Below the pieces are notes generated by a model. It was not told where the DNA came from. It made no database searches and worked only from the letters and a program-made list of their open reading frames with translations. A DNA stretch of 64,000 bases from an uncultured Kiritimatiellota bacterium (GTDB lineage Bacteria > Verrucomicrobiota > Kiritimatiellia > RFP12 > UBA1067): the NCBI GenBank assembly GCA_934643865.1, contig CAKUCX010000007.1:17278-81277 (forward strand), in the 5' to 3' direction. Positions 1 to 9,379 of this stretch are shown piece after piece (positions within the stretch are counted from its first letter, which is position 1; the number at the start of each line of letters is the position of its first letter). Made by a program: the position numbers and the translations under genes.

Positions 1-755
1 AAGAACGGCGTGCCGGGCACGGCCTTCGCCTTCTGCATCTTCCCGGCCTCGTCGTACCAGCTCACGAGGTAGCCCCACGGGCACATCGTGTAGCAGGCGA
101 TGTGCGGACCGAGCCCGCAGGCGCGCCCGAAGGCGACGTACTCGTCGAAGAGCGACCAGTCGAAGGCGGTCGAGCCGTCCGCCCGGCGCACGTACGTCAC
201 CATCGCGCCGTAGCCGTCGTGGCACTGGTGGTTCCACGGCAGGTCGACGAGCGTCGTCGTGAGCGCCTTCTGCCCCGCCGAGGCGAGCAGCTTCCAGAGC
301 GGCGCCATCGCGGCGTAGTGTTCCTTCGAGAACGGCTGCACGCCCGCCGTGCGCGCGACGGCCCAGGGGTGCTGCCAGAGGTCGAGGTAGTAGCGCCAGT
401 CCTTCGCGGGCGGCAGCACGCGGTCCACCACGCGCACCGTCACGTCGCCGATCGCGTAGCGGCCCGGCTTCGCGTCCGCCGGCACCTGCACCTGCACGAC
501 CTGCGGGCCCTCGGCCTTCGAGCCCCACACCACGCGGTCCTTCGAGACCAGCCGCTCCGCCGCCTTCGGCTTCGGCGCGTACTTCACGTCGTGCGCCACG
601 CCCGTCTTCACCGTGAAGCCCGCCGGCGCCGCGCCCACGCGCTCGCCCGCCGGCAGCCACGCGCTCACCGTCTCGCCCCGCCACGCGGCGAGGTCCAGCG
701 CGCCTGCCGCCAACGCGCCGCCTGCGGCGGCGCACACCATGAGAAGTCTCTTCAT
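1..755 (-). CDS. Secreted DUF4091/GH123-like glycoside hydrolase (partial, C-terminus beyond window)
   Basis: About 251 codons are present; the frame is open to the window edge, so the C-terminus is missing. The start is the ATG at 753-755, preceded by an AAAGGAAA ribosome site and a TGG-TATACT promoter. Residues 1-20 form a signal peptide (MKRLLMVCAAAGGALAAGAL). After a beta-rich N-terminal part comes a TIM-barrel-like segment with YYLDLWQHPWAVAR, a LPWNHQCHD motif, DWSLFDEYVAF and CYTMCPWGY. These motifs resemble DUF4091 proteins related to GH123 beta-N-acetylgalactosaminidases. It is probably exported and acts on host or plant glycans. The family call is from recalled motifs; substrate is unknown. 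Confidence 0.7.
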   Translation of the reverse strand, partial: MKRLLMVCAAAGGALAAGALDLAAWRGETVSAWLPAGERVGAAPAGFTVKTGVAHDVKYAPKPKAAERLVSKDRVVWGSKAEGPQVVQVQVPADAKPGRYAIGDVTVRVVDRVLPPAKDWRYYLDLWQHPWAVARTAGVQPFSKEHYAAMAPLWKLLASAGQKALTTTLVDLPWNHQCHDGYGAMVTYVRRADGSTAFDWSLFDEYVAFGRACGLGPHIACYTMCPWGYLVSWYDEAGKMQKAKAVPGTPF

Positions 756-777
756 GCCCGTTTTCCTTTCGTGTCCC

Positions 778-783
778 AGTATA
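778..783 (-). promoter_or_regulatory. Extended -10 promoter of the DUF4091 gene
   Basis: On the minus strand this reads TGG-TATACT, 22 nt upstream of the ATG at 755. The predicted leader is about 16 nt and holds the ribosome site. No good -35 is visible, as expected for a TGn extended -10 promoter. Confidence 0.6.
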
Positions 784-830
784 CCACAATCCGGCGGCAA
801 GCCGGACGCCACGCCCCGGCCATCCGAGGG

Positions 831-1406
831 TCAGCGGATCAGGGAGAGGAACTCCTGGCGCACCTTCTCGTCCGAACGGAAGCTGCCGAGCATCGCGCTC
901 GTCACCATCTCGGAATTCTGCTTCTCCACGCCGCGCATCATCATGCAGAGGTGGCGGCACTTGAAGACGACGCCCACGCCCTCGGCCTTCGCCGCGTCCT
1001 GGATCGCCTCGGCGACCTGTTCCGTGAGGCGTTCCTGGATCTGGAGCCGCCGCGCGAAGCAGTCCACGATGCGCGCGATCTTCGAGACGCCCAGCACCTT
1101 GCTCTTCGCGATGTACCCCACCGCGCAGCTGCCGTAGAACGGCAGCATGTGGTGTTCGCACAGCGAGTAGACCTCGATGTTCCGCAGCACGATCATGTGA
1201 TTCGCGCCCGCGTCGAAGACGGCGTTGTTCAGGACGCCGCGCGGCGTCTGGCGGTAGCCGCGCGTGAGGAACGCAAGCGACTTGGCGACGCGCGCCGGCG
1301 TCTTCAGGAGGCCGTCGCGCGTCGGGTCCTCGCCCAGTTCGACCAGCAGCTGCCGCACCAGCCCGGCAATCCGCGCCTCGTTCGGCTCGTTCGTCTTCTT
1401 CTTCAT
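831..1406 (-). CDS. folE: GTP cyclohydrolase I (FolE)
   Basis: 191 residues, the usual length for the type I enzyme. FolE converts GTP to 7,8-dihydroneopterin triphosphate, the first step of tetrahydrofolate (and queuosine precursor) synthesis, in the cytoplasm as a homodecamer. Zinc ligands are visible as C83 and H86 in LCEHHMLPFYG and C154 in RHLCMMMRGV; the catalytic HHM stretch is intact. The start is the ATG at 1404-1406. It lies 22 nt downstream of the unknown secreted-protein gene, probably in one transcript, with a promoter for the next gene directly downstream. Confidence 0.96.
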   Translation of the reverse strand: MKKKTNEPNEARIAGLVRQLLVELGEDPTRDGLLKTPARVAKSLAFLTRGYRQTPRGVLNNAVFDAGANHMIVLRNIEVYSLCEHHMLPFYGSCAVGYIAKSKVLGVSKIARIVDCFARRLQIQERLTEQVAEAIQDAAKAEGVGVVFKCRHLCMMMRGVEKQNSEMVTSAMLGSFRSDEKVRQEFLSLIR

Positions 1407-1428
1407 GGCAAAACCGTCGGCCTCGTCG

Positions 1429-3660
1429 TCAGCGATAGAGGAACTGCGCCGTCGCCGTGCAGGCGCAATCGGCGCGCACGCGCACCCAGTAGGCGGAGAA
1501 CGCGGCGGGGAACTCGACCGTGCGCGTCTCGCCCGCCTTGACGGCGTAGGAGCCCGCGGCGACCCACGTGCCGCAGCCGTCGACGTCCGCCTCCAGCGTC
1601 ACCGTCGTACACGCGCTCGCCCACAGGACGAGCGCCTTGCGGTCGAAGCCGTTCATCAGGTAGGCGTCGCTCGGCACGCCCGCCTTGACGGCCGTCTCCT
1701 TCCACGGCCCGCCCACGCCGACGGGCTTGCCGAGCCCCCACAGGTCGTCCGCCACGCCGATCTTCAGCGCGCCGCCGGCCTCCTTCAGGACGAGGCAGCC
1801 CTTCCACGTGTCGTAGTCGACGATGCGCCGGGGCGTCGCCGCGACGGGGTGGACGTACTGGAAACCGCCCGCGTTGTCCGCCGGCAGCTCGTAGAAGATC
1901 TCGCCGACGTGCAGGAGGTCGCGCTCGGTCGAGACCTCGCGGCAGAGGCGCCCGCTCGTCGCCGCGCTCGCCGCCGTCCGGCGCGGCAGGCGCCGCCGCA
2001 CGCCGCGGTCCACGTAGACGAGCGAGGCCGCGTCCGCCGTCACGAGCCCTTCGGGAACCGGCGCGTCATTCTCGAAGACCGACGCGGCCTCCTTCGGCGC
2101 GGCTGCGGTGAACGGCTCCGGCGGCGTCGCGCGCCCGCCCGTCATGTGGAAGACCGCGAAGGCGTTCGTCGACGCGGCCTCGGCGACGAGGCGCACCCAT
2201 TCGCCGCGCGGCGCCGCCGCGAGGTCGTGGCCGCCCGGCCGGAGCGTCTTCCAGACCGTCCAGACGCCGTCGCCCGCCTTGTCCACCTGCACCTCCGCCG
2301 GCACGGTCAGCCACAGCCACGCGCGGCCGTAGCCCGCGAAGAGGAACGGGTCGCTGACCTGCCCGGCCGCCACGGCGTCGCCGCTCCACACGGCGCCCCG
2401 CCCCTCGCGCGGCCCGAGCGCGTCGAGGCGCGACGGCTCCACGAACCAGAGGTTGCTCTCGCTCCGGCGCGCCTGCGGGCGCGTCCCCTTCAGGGCCCGC
2501 ACGTTGAGGAACTCGCTCTTCGCGTGGTCGTCGCAGCCGAAGACGACGCGCTCGCCCCAGCGGCAGAAGTCGCCGATCACCTTCAGGTAGGTCGAGCGCG
2601 GGCGCACGCCCGCCGCGCGGCCCGGCGCGAACGTCGCGGGGAACTTCCAGAACGTGCCGTGCATCGTCGCGAGGAAGTCCTTGCCCGCGCCGATCTCGCG
2701 GATGCGCGGCCACTCCGTGTTCCAGCCGTGCGCGCCGTCGTAGCTGTGCGAGCCCTTCGGCAGGCGGTAGTCGTGCCACGTCGCGCCGTCCGCCGTCGTC
2801 GTGAGGATCACACTGCGGTGGTCCCAGCCGAGCGCCCAGATCGCGTTCGTGTTCGGATGCTCGTTGCCGTAGATGCCGTCGCGGGTCGTGATCTCGGTGA
2901 ACTGGTTCGTGCGGATCAGCTCCCAGTTCGCCATGCCGGGCTTCCAGAACGCGAGGCAGCCCGAGGGCGTGCGCGGGTCCTTCATCGCCGCCGGGGAACA
3001 CATGCCGTTGTTCGCGTAGAACACCTTGCCGAACCCGCTGCACGTGCCCTTGCCGTGGTAGCCGAAGAGCGTCGACGCCTCGGCCTCGTTCCAGCCGGGC
3101 GGCGGCGTGCGGTTCCACTTCCTGAAGTACGCCTCGAACGCCGCGCGGTTGTGCCCGTCGCGGATGCGCGTGTAGGTCTTCGAGGGGTCCGTCATGTCCA
3201 GCTCGTAGAGGGCCTCCTCCATGTCCGTCACGTAGACCTTGCGCGCGGGATCCTCCAGATGGCGCGCGGCGCCCGTGAGGCGCCCCGGCATGCGGCTGAT
3301 CCACACGGCCTCGACCTGGGCGTTCGACGCGACGAGGTACGGCCCGATGAGGAGCTTCCCCGTCTCGCGGTGGATCAGGCGGTTCGCGTGCGTGCCGCCG
3401 ACCGACTCGGGGCGGATCACGCGCGTCAGGTCGGGCTTGACCTGGTAGAGCTTGTCGCTCGACCCGACGGGGCAGTGCGGCCCGTACGTGACGACCCACA
3501 GGCTGCCCGCCCACGGCACGACCGCCCCCGTGCCGCACTCGCCCTCGTCGTTCGTCATCGCGAGGTGCGGGTAGACGCCCGACACGCACAGCGGCTCCGC
3601 CGCGCCCACGGCCGCAAGGGCGAGCGCACACGCGCACCCGATTGGGAAAAGTCTCTTCAT
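1429..3660 (-). CDS. Secreted protein of unknown function, possibly beta-propeller-like
   Basis: 743 residues from the ATG at 3658-3660. I chose this start because it begins a clear signal peptide (MKRLFPIGCACALALAAVGA) and has GGAG upstream; the frame is open 25 codons further but without a signal. The mature protein has spaced W/G-rich units such as WALGWDHRSVILTT and DGATWHDYRLPKG, which look like BNR/WD-type propeller blades, and a beta-rich C-terminal part ending QFLYR. No catalytic motif is recognised. It is probably periplasmic or extracellular. Neighbours (folE, nitroreductase) give no functional hint. I do not recognise the family. Confidence 0.75.
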   Translation of the reverse strand: MKRLFPIGCACALALAAVGAAEPLCVSGVYPHLAMTNDEGECGTGAVVPWAGSLWVVTYGPHCPVGSSDKLYQVKPDLTRVIRPESVGGTHANRLIHRETGKLLIGPYLVASNAQVEAVWISRMPGRLTGAARHLEDPARKVYVTDMEEALYELDMTDPSKTYTRIRDGHNRAAFEAYFRKWNRTPPPGWNEAEASTLFGYHGKGTCSGFGKVFYANNGMCSPAAMKDPRTPSGCLAFWKPGMANWELIRTNQFTEITTRDGIYGNEHPNTNAIWALGWDHRSVILTTTADGATWHDYRLPKGSHSYDGAHGWNTEWPRIREIGAGKDFLATMHGTFWKFPATFAPGRAAGVRPRSTYLKVIGDFCRWGERVVFGCDDHAKSEFLNVRALKGTRPQARRSESNLWFVEPSRLDALGPREGRGAVWSGDAVAAGQVSDPFLFAGYGRAWLWLTVPAEVQVDKAGDGVWTVWKTLRPGGHDLAAAPRGEWVRLVAEAASTNAFAVFHMTGGRATPPEPFTAAAPKEAASVFENDAPVPEGLVTADAASLVYVDRGVRRRLPRRTAASAATSGRLCREVSTERDLLHVGEIFYELPADNAGGFQYVHPVAATPRRIVDYDTWKGCLVLKEAGGALKIGVADDLWGLGKPVGVGGPWKETAVKAGVPSDAYLMNGFDRKALVLWASACTTVTLEADVDGCGTWVAAGSYAVKAGETRTVEFPAAFSAYWVRVRADCACTATAQFLYR

Positions 3661-3725
3661 CGTCTCATCTCCGCATTTGTACCGAGGCTTCCAGAACGGC
3701 ACGGGCGTCCTTTCCGCCGAAAGGC

Positions 3726-4541
3726 TCACGCCCACTCAACCTTCGCGCCGTCCGGCCTGTACACGCAGCGCGCATAGTCGACGGCGGGCTCGCCGAACAG
3801 CATCGCATGGAACGGCGCGCCGCGCGGAATGCCGAAGAGGTCGGCGACGGCGGGCACGGCGTGGACGAGATGCGTCAGAAAGCCGAACCACGTCGTGCCG
3901 ACGCCGTTCGCCTGCGCGAGGAGGTCGAAGTAGGCGCATGCCGCATCGCAATCGGCCTGCGGCGTCACGGCGGCCTTCGGATCGCCGTAGACGATGAGGA
4001 CGTGCGGCGCGCCTCGGAAGAAGACGTCCGCCTCCGGGTGCTTCTGCCAGCCCTGCACGATCTTCCGCAGGCTTTCCGGCAAGACGTCGAGGCGGGCCGC
4101 AAGAAGCGCCATGAGGCTTTGGCGCAGCGCCGCCACCTTTGCCGCGCCCCCCACGACGCGGAACGTGAGATGGCGCACGTTGCACCCCGTCGGCACGTAC
4201 TTGAGCGGCTCCAGGAGCGCGGCGATGTCCTCCCGGGGCATGTCGGCCTTCAGGAACTGGCGAATCGAGCGGCGCGACATGAGGAGGTTCGCGACCTCGT
4301 CCGGCGGCGGAATCGGCATCCGCGCGAGCGGGATGCACGCATCCGCTCCCACGCCATTGACCGTGACGGCACCTTCGGGACAGACCGCCAGGCAGTGCTG
4401 GCAGTTCATGCACTGTTCCTCCCGCCCCGCGCGCACGGCAGGCCGGCCCCCCTTCATCTCCAGAACGCCAAAGGCGCAGTCGCGAACGCATGCGCCACAG
4501 GCCCTGCAAAGGGGGCTCACCTTGAAATCGATCGTCTGCAT
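3726..4541 (-). CDS. Ferredoxin-domain nitroreductase (4Fe-4S plus flavin fusion)
   Basis: 271 residues from the ATG at 4539-4541. The N-terminus has two 4Fe-4S clusters (CRACGACVRDC and CMNCQHCLAVCPEG), typical of a 2[4Fe-4S] ferredoxin. Residues from about 90 form a nitroreductase-like FMN domain beginning RRSIRQFLKADMPREDI, with PTGCNVRHL resembling the family's PSxxNxQ motif. Such fusions occur in anaerobes and pass electrons from ferredoxin-like clusters to FMN; substrates are usually unknown. An ATG further up (4557-4559) overlaps the -10 element, so it cannot be the start of a transcript from that promoter. The -10 ends only 8 nt before the chosen ATG, so the mRNA should be nearly leaderless. 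Confidence 0.88.
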   Translation of the reverse strand: MQTIDFKVSPLCRACGACVRDCAFGVLEMKGGRPAVRAGREEQCMNCQHCLAVCPEGAVTVNGVGADACIPLARMPIPPPDEVANLLMSRRSIRQFLKADMPREDIAALLEPLKYVPTGCNVRHLTFRVVGGAAKVAALRQSLMALLAARLDVLPESLRKIVQGWQKHPEADVFFRGAPHVLIVYGDPKAAVTPQADCDAACAYFDLLAQANGVGTTWFGFLTHLVHAVPAVADLFGIPRGAPFHAMLFGEPAVDYARCVYRPDGAKVEWA

Positions 4542-4549
4542 ATTCGGAG

Positions 4550-4555
4550 AGTATA
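4550..4555 (-). promoter_or_regulatory. Extended -10 promoter, near-leaderless start for the nitroreductase gene
   Basis: Reads TGC-TATACT on the minus strand. Only 8 nt separate the hexamer from the ATG at 4541, leaving about one leader base and no room for a Shine-Dalgarno sequence. It sits just after the rplL terminator, so it starts a new transcription unit. Confidence 0.6.
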
Positions 4556-4574
4556 GCATATTCCCGGAGAGCAG

Positions 4575-4604
4575 AAAGGCGCGCCCCGGACGGGACGCGC
4601 CTTT
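4575..4604 (-). terminator. Hairpin terminator after rplL
   Basis: Perfect 9-bp stem AAAGGCGCG/CGCGCCTTT (4575-4583 with 4596-4604) and a GC-rich 12-nt loop, 25 nt after the rplL stop. T residues flank it on both strands, so it may act in both directions. It closes the tRNA-Thr to rplL transcription unit. Confidence 0.75.
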
Positions 4605-4628
4605 TGGGGGGTCTCGCAGGCGGAGCGC

Positions 4629-4991
4629 CTACTTGACCTCGACCTCGGCGCCGGCCTTCTTGAGCTGCTCGGCGATCTTCTCGGCGTCCTCCTTGGAGGC
4701 ACCCTCCTTGACCGTCTTCGGCGCGCCCTCGACCATGTCCTTGGCGTCCTTGAGGCCCAGGCCCGTGATCGCGCGGACTTCCTTGATGACGGCGATCTTG
4801 TTCGCGCCGGCGGCCTTGAGGACCACGTCGAACTCCGTCTTCTCCTCGGCGGGAGCGGCGGCGGCCGGACCGGCCACGGCGACGGCGGCGGCGGCGGAAA
4901 CGCCCCACGCCTCTTCGAGCGCCTTCACGAGTTCGTTGATTTCGAGGACCGTCTTGCCCGACAGTTCCTTGATGATTTCTTCGTTCGTCAT
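4629..4991 (-). CDS. rplL: 50S ribosomal protein L7/L12
   Basis: 120 residues, standard length. L7/L12 forms the flexible dimeric stalk that recruits translation GTPases such as the EF-Tu encoded in this same cluster. The N-terminal dimerisation helix, an Ala-rich hinge near residues 33-52 (AAAAVAVAGPAAAAPAEE) and the conserved C-terminal GLGLKDAKDMVEGAPKTVKEG region are all visible. It is last in the rplKAJL order, 72 nt after rplJ, and is followed by a hairpin terminator. Confidence 0.98.
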   Translation of the reverse strand: MTNEEIIKELSGKTVLEINELVKALEEAWGVSAAAAVAVAGPAAAAPAEEKTEFDVVLKAAGANKIAVIKEVRAITGLGLKDAKDMVEGAPKTVKEGASKEDAEKIAEQLKKAGAEVEVK

Positions 4992-5063
4992 GTTCTTCTT
5001 CCTTCTTCTTCAACCGCTGGCGTGTTTCATCCAGAGGGTTTCGTTGTTTTACGAAAGTTGTGC

Positions 5064-5549
5064 CTATTCGCCCTTCTTCGCCTTCTCGGAGAGGACGCGC
5101 GCCAGGCGCGTCGCCGGCTCCTTGAGGAGCATGAGGAACGTCGCGCGCAGCTCGTTCTTCCCGGGGATCTTCGAGAGGGCCTCGACGACCTTGGCGTCCA
5201 CGATGGCGCCGTCGTAGTCGGCGCCCTTGACGGACGCGCGCCCGTCAGACCCGTCGACGAACTTCATGATCGCCTTGGCGACGGCCGTCGGCTCGCCCGT
5301 GCCCGTCACGATCGCCGTCGTGCCGGTGAGCATCGCCTTGACGTCGTCAGACCAGCCCTTCTCGGCGGCGACCTTGGCGAGGTACGAGTTCTTCACCACC
5401 AGGAGGCGCGAGTCGCACGCGCGCAGGTCGGCGCGGAGCGCGCCCATCTTGACGACGTCGACGCCGCCGTAGTTGACGATGAAGCAGTAGTCCGACTCCT
5501 TGACGCGGGCCGTGACTTCGTTGAGGATTGCAACCTTTTCGATTCTCAT
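5064..5549 (-). CDS. rplJ: 50S ribosomal protein L10
   Basis: 161 residues. L10 anchors the L7/L12 dimers to 23S rRNA at the stalk base. The N-terminal rRNA-binding part (ILNEVTARVKESDYCFIVNYGG) and the C-terminal helix that binds L12 dimers (RATFLMLLKEPATRLARVLSE) are present. In many bacteria L10-L12 represses its own mRNA; no such leader structure could be confirmed here. It lies 13 nt after rplA. Confidence 0.97.
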   Translation of the reverse strand: MRIEKVAILNEVTARVKESDYCFIVNYGGVDVVKMGALRADLRACDSRLLVVKNSYLAKVAAEKGWSDDVKAMLTGTTAIVTGTGEPTAVAKAIMKFVDGSDGRASVKGADYDGAIVDAKVVEALSKIPGKNELRATFLMLLKEPATRLARVLSEKAKKGE

Positions 5550-5562
5550 GGCTCAAAACTCC

Positions 5563-6255
5563 TTACTCGGCGGCCGCGAGGGTGCAGGGCACGCCGATGC
5601 CCATGGTGGACGAGAGCGTGAGGGTCTTGATGAAGACGCCCTTCACGGCGGCCGGGCGCGCGGCCTGCACGGCCTCGACGACGGCGTTCACGTTGGCGAG
5701 GAGCTTGTCCGCGTCGAACGAGAGCTTGCCGGCGATGACGCAGCAGTTGCCCGTCTTGTCCATGCGGAAGTCGACCTTGCCGGCCTTCGCCTCCTTGACG
5801 GCCGTTGCGGGGTCGTCCGTGACCGTGCCCGTCTTGGGGTTTGGCATGAGGCCGCGCGGGCCGAGGACGCGCGCGCACTTGCGCACGCTCTTCATGGCTT
5901 CGGTCGTCGCGATCGCGACGTCGAAGTCCGTCCAGCCGCCGAGCACCTTCTCGATCAGGTCGTCGAGACCCACGAAGTCGGCACCCGCCGCGCGCGCCTC
6001 CTCGGCGTGATCGCCGCCCGCGAAGACGACGGCCTTGACCTTCTTGCCGGAGCCGGCGGGGAGCTTCACCGTGCCGCGCACCGGGGTGTCGGTCTTCGTG
6101 GTGTCCGCGCCGAGGCGCATGGACACCTCAACCGTCTCGTCGAACTTCTTCGAGCCGGGGTGGGCCTTGATGAACGTGATGGCTTCCGCGATGGAGACGG
6201 GCTTCTTCGGCGCCTCCTTGAGCGTGTTCTGATATCTCTTGCTGCGCTTGGACAT
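5563..6255 (-). CDS. rplA: 50S ribosomal protein L1
   Basis: 230 residues. L1 forms the mobile stalk that helps release E-site tRNA and binds 23S rRNA helices 76-78. The family signature is visible as LGPRGLMPNPKTGTV. The start MSKRSKRYQ is typical. It lies 13 nt after rplK, in the universal rplK-rplA-rplJ-rplL order. Confidence 0.98.
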   Translation of the reverse strand: MSKRSKRYQNTLKEAPKKPVSIAEAITFIKAHPGSKKFDETVEVSMRLGADTTKTDTPVRGTVKLPAGSGKKVKAVVFAGGDHAEEARAAGADFVGLDDLIEKVLGGWTDFDVAIATTEAMKSVRKCARVLGPRGLMPNPKTGTVTDDPATAVKEAKAGKVDFRMDKTGNCCVIAGKLSFDADKLLANVNAVVEAVQAARPAAVKGVFIKTLTLSSTMGIGVPCTLAAAE

Positions 6256-6268
6256 GTCTGCGTTCCTT

Positions 6269-6694
6269 TCAGTCCACGACTTCGATGCCCATGTTGCGGG
6301 CGGTGCCGGCGATCATGCGCATCGCGGCCTCGGCGTCGGTCGTGTTGAGATCGGCCTTCTTCATCTCGACGATCTGCTTGAGATCCTCCTTGGTGACCTT
6401 GCCGACCTTGTTCTTGTTCGGAACGCCCGAACCCTTGGCGAGGCCGGCGGCCTTCTTGAGGAGGACGCTCGCCGGCGGCGACTTGAACTGCAGCGAGAAG
6501 CTGCGGTCCTGGTAGACCGTGATGATGACGGGGACCACGAGGCCGGCCTGCTTCTGCGTCTTGGCGTTGAACTCCTTGCAGAACTGCATGATGTTCACGC
6601 CGGCGGAACCGAGTGCCGGGCCCACGGGCGGCGCGGGATTCGCGGCGCCGGCGGGAATCTGGAGCTTGACGACTCCCTTGACCTTCTTAGCCAT
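6269..6694 (-). CDS. rplK: 50S ribosomal protein L11
   Basis: 141 residues, standard length. L11 binds the GTPase-associated centre of 23S rRNA, the target of thiostrepton, and is needed for stringent-response sensing. The N-terminal IPAGAANPAPPVGPALGSAG motif and the C-terminal rRNA-binding part ending GTARNMGIEVVD are present. nusG lies 69 nt upstream. Confidence 0.98.
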   Translation of the reverse strand: MAKKVKGVVKLQIPAGAANPAPPVGPALGSAGVNIMQFCKEFNAKTQKQAGLVVPVIITVYQDRSFSLQFKSPPASVLLKKAAGLAKGSGVPNKNKVGKVTKEDLKQIVEMKKADLNTTDAEAAMRMIAGTARNMGIEVVD

Positions 6695-6763
6695 TTCTTT
6701 CCTTCACTTTCCGCGAGACCTCCCGGCATCCCAACCGGTGCAGACGGCCCGCAAAACCAACGC

Positions 6764-7369
6764 CTATTCCTGCGGCTGGGACAGCATGTCCTCTTCGGAC
6801 ACCTTCTCGACCTGCCAGTAGTCGACGTCGACAGGGACCTTGCGGCTGAAGACGTTCACTTCAACCTTGAGCTTGCCCTTGTCGGGATCTACCATTGAAA
6901 CGAGGCCCGTCAAACCCATGAACGCGCCTTCGTTGATCTTCACCGTGTCGTCCACGTTGAAAGTGACTTTCGGACGCGGCTTCTCGACGGCCTGCGCGAG
7001 CTTCGTCGAGAGGATTGCGTCCACCTCCGCCTGCGAGAGCGGCGTCGGCCGCTGCATGAGCCAGGAACCGATGATGCCGGGCGTCTCGCGCAGAAACTGC
7101 CATGTGCGCTCCACGACCGCCCGCTTGCCCGTCGCCGGGTCCGTTCCCTCTCCGTAGAGGGCCATTTCAAGCAGCACGTAGCCGGGGAACACCTTCTTGT
7201 TGAGCGTGCGCTTCTTCCCGTCCTTCGTCTCCGTGACCTTCTCCATCGGGATGACGCACTGGCCGACGTACTCGCCCATCTCCTCCTGGACGGTGCGCGC
7301 CTTGATCGAGGTCTGGACCTTGTTCTCCTGACCTGTCAGGGTCTGAAGGACGAACCATTCCTTTTTCAT
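6764..7369 (-). CDS. nusG: Transcription termination/antitermination protein NusG
   Basis: 201 residues. NusG binds RNA polymerase through its NGN domain and Rho or ribosomal S10 through its KOW domain, coupling transcription and translation. The N-terminal motif WFVLQTLTGQENKVQTSI and the GYVLLEM strand mark the NGN domain. The KOW domain lies at about residues 140-185 (INEGAFMGLTGLVSMVDPDK). It keeps the conserved place between secE (13 nt) and rplK (69 nt). Confidence 0.97.
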   Translation of the reverse strand: MKKEWFVLQTLTGQENKVQTSIKARTVQEEMGEYVGQCVIPMEKVTETKDGKKRTLNKKVFPGYVLLEMALYGEGTDPATGKRAVVERTWQFLRETPGIIGSWLMQRPTPLSQAEVDAILSTKLAQAVEKPRPKVTFNVDDTVKINEGAFMGLTGLVSMVDPDKGKLKVEVNVFSRKVPVDVDYWQVEKVSEEDMLSQPQE

Positions 7370-7382
7370 GGTCCCGCTCCCC

Positions 7383-7583
7383 TCAGACGCCCGTATGGAC
7401 GAGCGCGATGAACTTCTGGATCACCTTGTCGCACACAAGCGTGGTGACCGCAAGAATGAGGATGAAGGCAAGCACCACGAGCGTCGAGTCGTAGAGCTCG
7501 TGTTTGCCAGGCCAGGACACGCGACGCGCTTCACTCTTCACGTCCGCGAAGTATCCGGTGACGCGGGCTATAAAATTCTTCAT
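7383..7583 (-). CDS. secE: Preprotein translocase subunit SecE
   Basis: 66 residues, the short single-span form. The start is the ATG at 7581-7583 with GAGGATGAG upstream; the frame is open further through the tRNA-Trp gene, which is not coding. SecE clamps SecY in the inner-membrane translocon. The amphipathic helix with the conserved SEARRVSWPGKHEL motif precedes one membrane span (about residues 33-53, LVVLAFILILAVTTLV). It sits between tRNA-Trp and nusG, as in most bacteria. Confidence 0.95.
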   Translation of the reverse strand: MKNFIARVTGYFADVKSEARRVSWPGKHELYDSTLVVLAFILILAVTTLVCDKVIQKFIALVHTGV

Positions 7584-7602
7584 CTCATCCTCAGAAATAA
7601 GT

Positions 7603-7676
7603 TGGCAGGGTAGGAGGGAATCGAACCCCCATGGGCGGTTTTGGAGACCGCTGCACTGCCATTGTGCTACTACCCT
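7603..7676 (-). tRNA. tRNA-Trp (CCA anticodon)
   Basis: 74 nt including an encoded CCA end. The acceptor stem AGGGTAG/CTACCCT pairs perfectly, the T-loop reads GGTTCGATTCC, and the anticodon loop CTCCAAA gives anticodon CCA. It lies between rpmG and secE and is cotranscribed with the tuf-rpl cluster. Confidence 0.96.
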
Positions 7677-7710
7677 ACTTGGCTTCCGCCGCACGGGCGG
7701 ACTCCAGAAA

Positions 7711-7863
7711 CTACTTGACTTCCTTGTGGCCGGTGTGCTTGCGGCAGAACGGACAGAACTTCGCCTTCTCGACACGCTCCGTCATCGTCTTCTTGTTGCG
7801 CGTCGACGTATAGTTGCGGCGCTTGCATTCCGTACACGCTAGAATTGCCAAATCGCGGGGCAT
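7711..7863 (-). CDS. rpmG: 50S ribosomal protein L33
   Basis: 50 residues, from the ATG at 7861-7863. L33 is a small zinc-ribbon protein near the E site. Two CxxC pairs (CTEC at residues 10-13 and CPFC near residue 37) mark the zinc-binding form, and the motif RRNYTSTRNKK is typical. It is too short for many ORF callers. Its place between tuf and tRNA-Trp/secE is conserved in many phyla. Confidence 0.95.
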   Translation of the reverse strand: MPRDLAILACTECKRRNYTSTRNKKTMTERVEKAKFCPFCRKHTGHKEVK

Positions 7864-7985
7864 TGTATCAAATCCTTCCGTCGTCTGCAAGTGGATTCTT
7901 TGTCGAATCAGCCCGCCCGTCGTCCCGGCCGACCACTGTGGCCGGGACTCGGGGCAGACATCTCACAGAAGACGCATCTTCGTTG

Positions 7986-9197
<1,212 letters not shown>

Positions 9198-9236
9198 TTT
9201 GGACTCCTGTGAGTGGTGTTACGTTGTTCGTCATAC

Positions 9237-9312
<76 letters not shown>

Positions 9313-9332
9313 TTTTTTTGACAAGCCCATTT

Positions 9333-9361
9333 AGTATACCTAAGTTGGTGAGAAGACGCAA
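9333..9361 (-). promoter_or_regulatory. Promoter of the tRNA-Thr/tuf/rpl cluster
   Basis: On the minus strand: TTGCGT at 9361-9356, a 17-nt spacer, then TATACT at 9338-9333. The -10 ends 20 nt before the mature tRNA-Thr 5' end. Confidence 0.7.
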
Positions 9362-9379
9362 GAGGGCAGATGATGAAAA

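Noticed and set aside
1264..3777. 837-codon plus-strand open frame
   Set aside because: Composition-driven shadow of the secreted protein gene.
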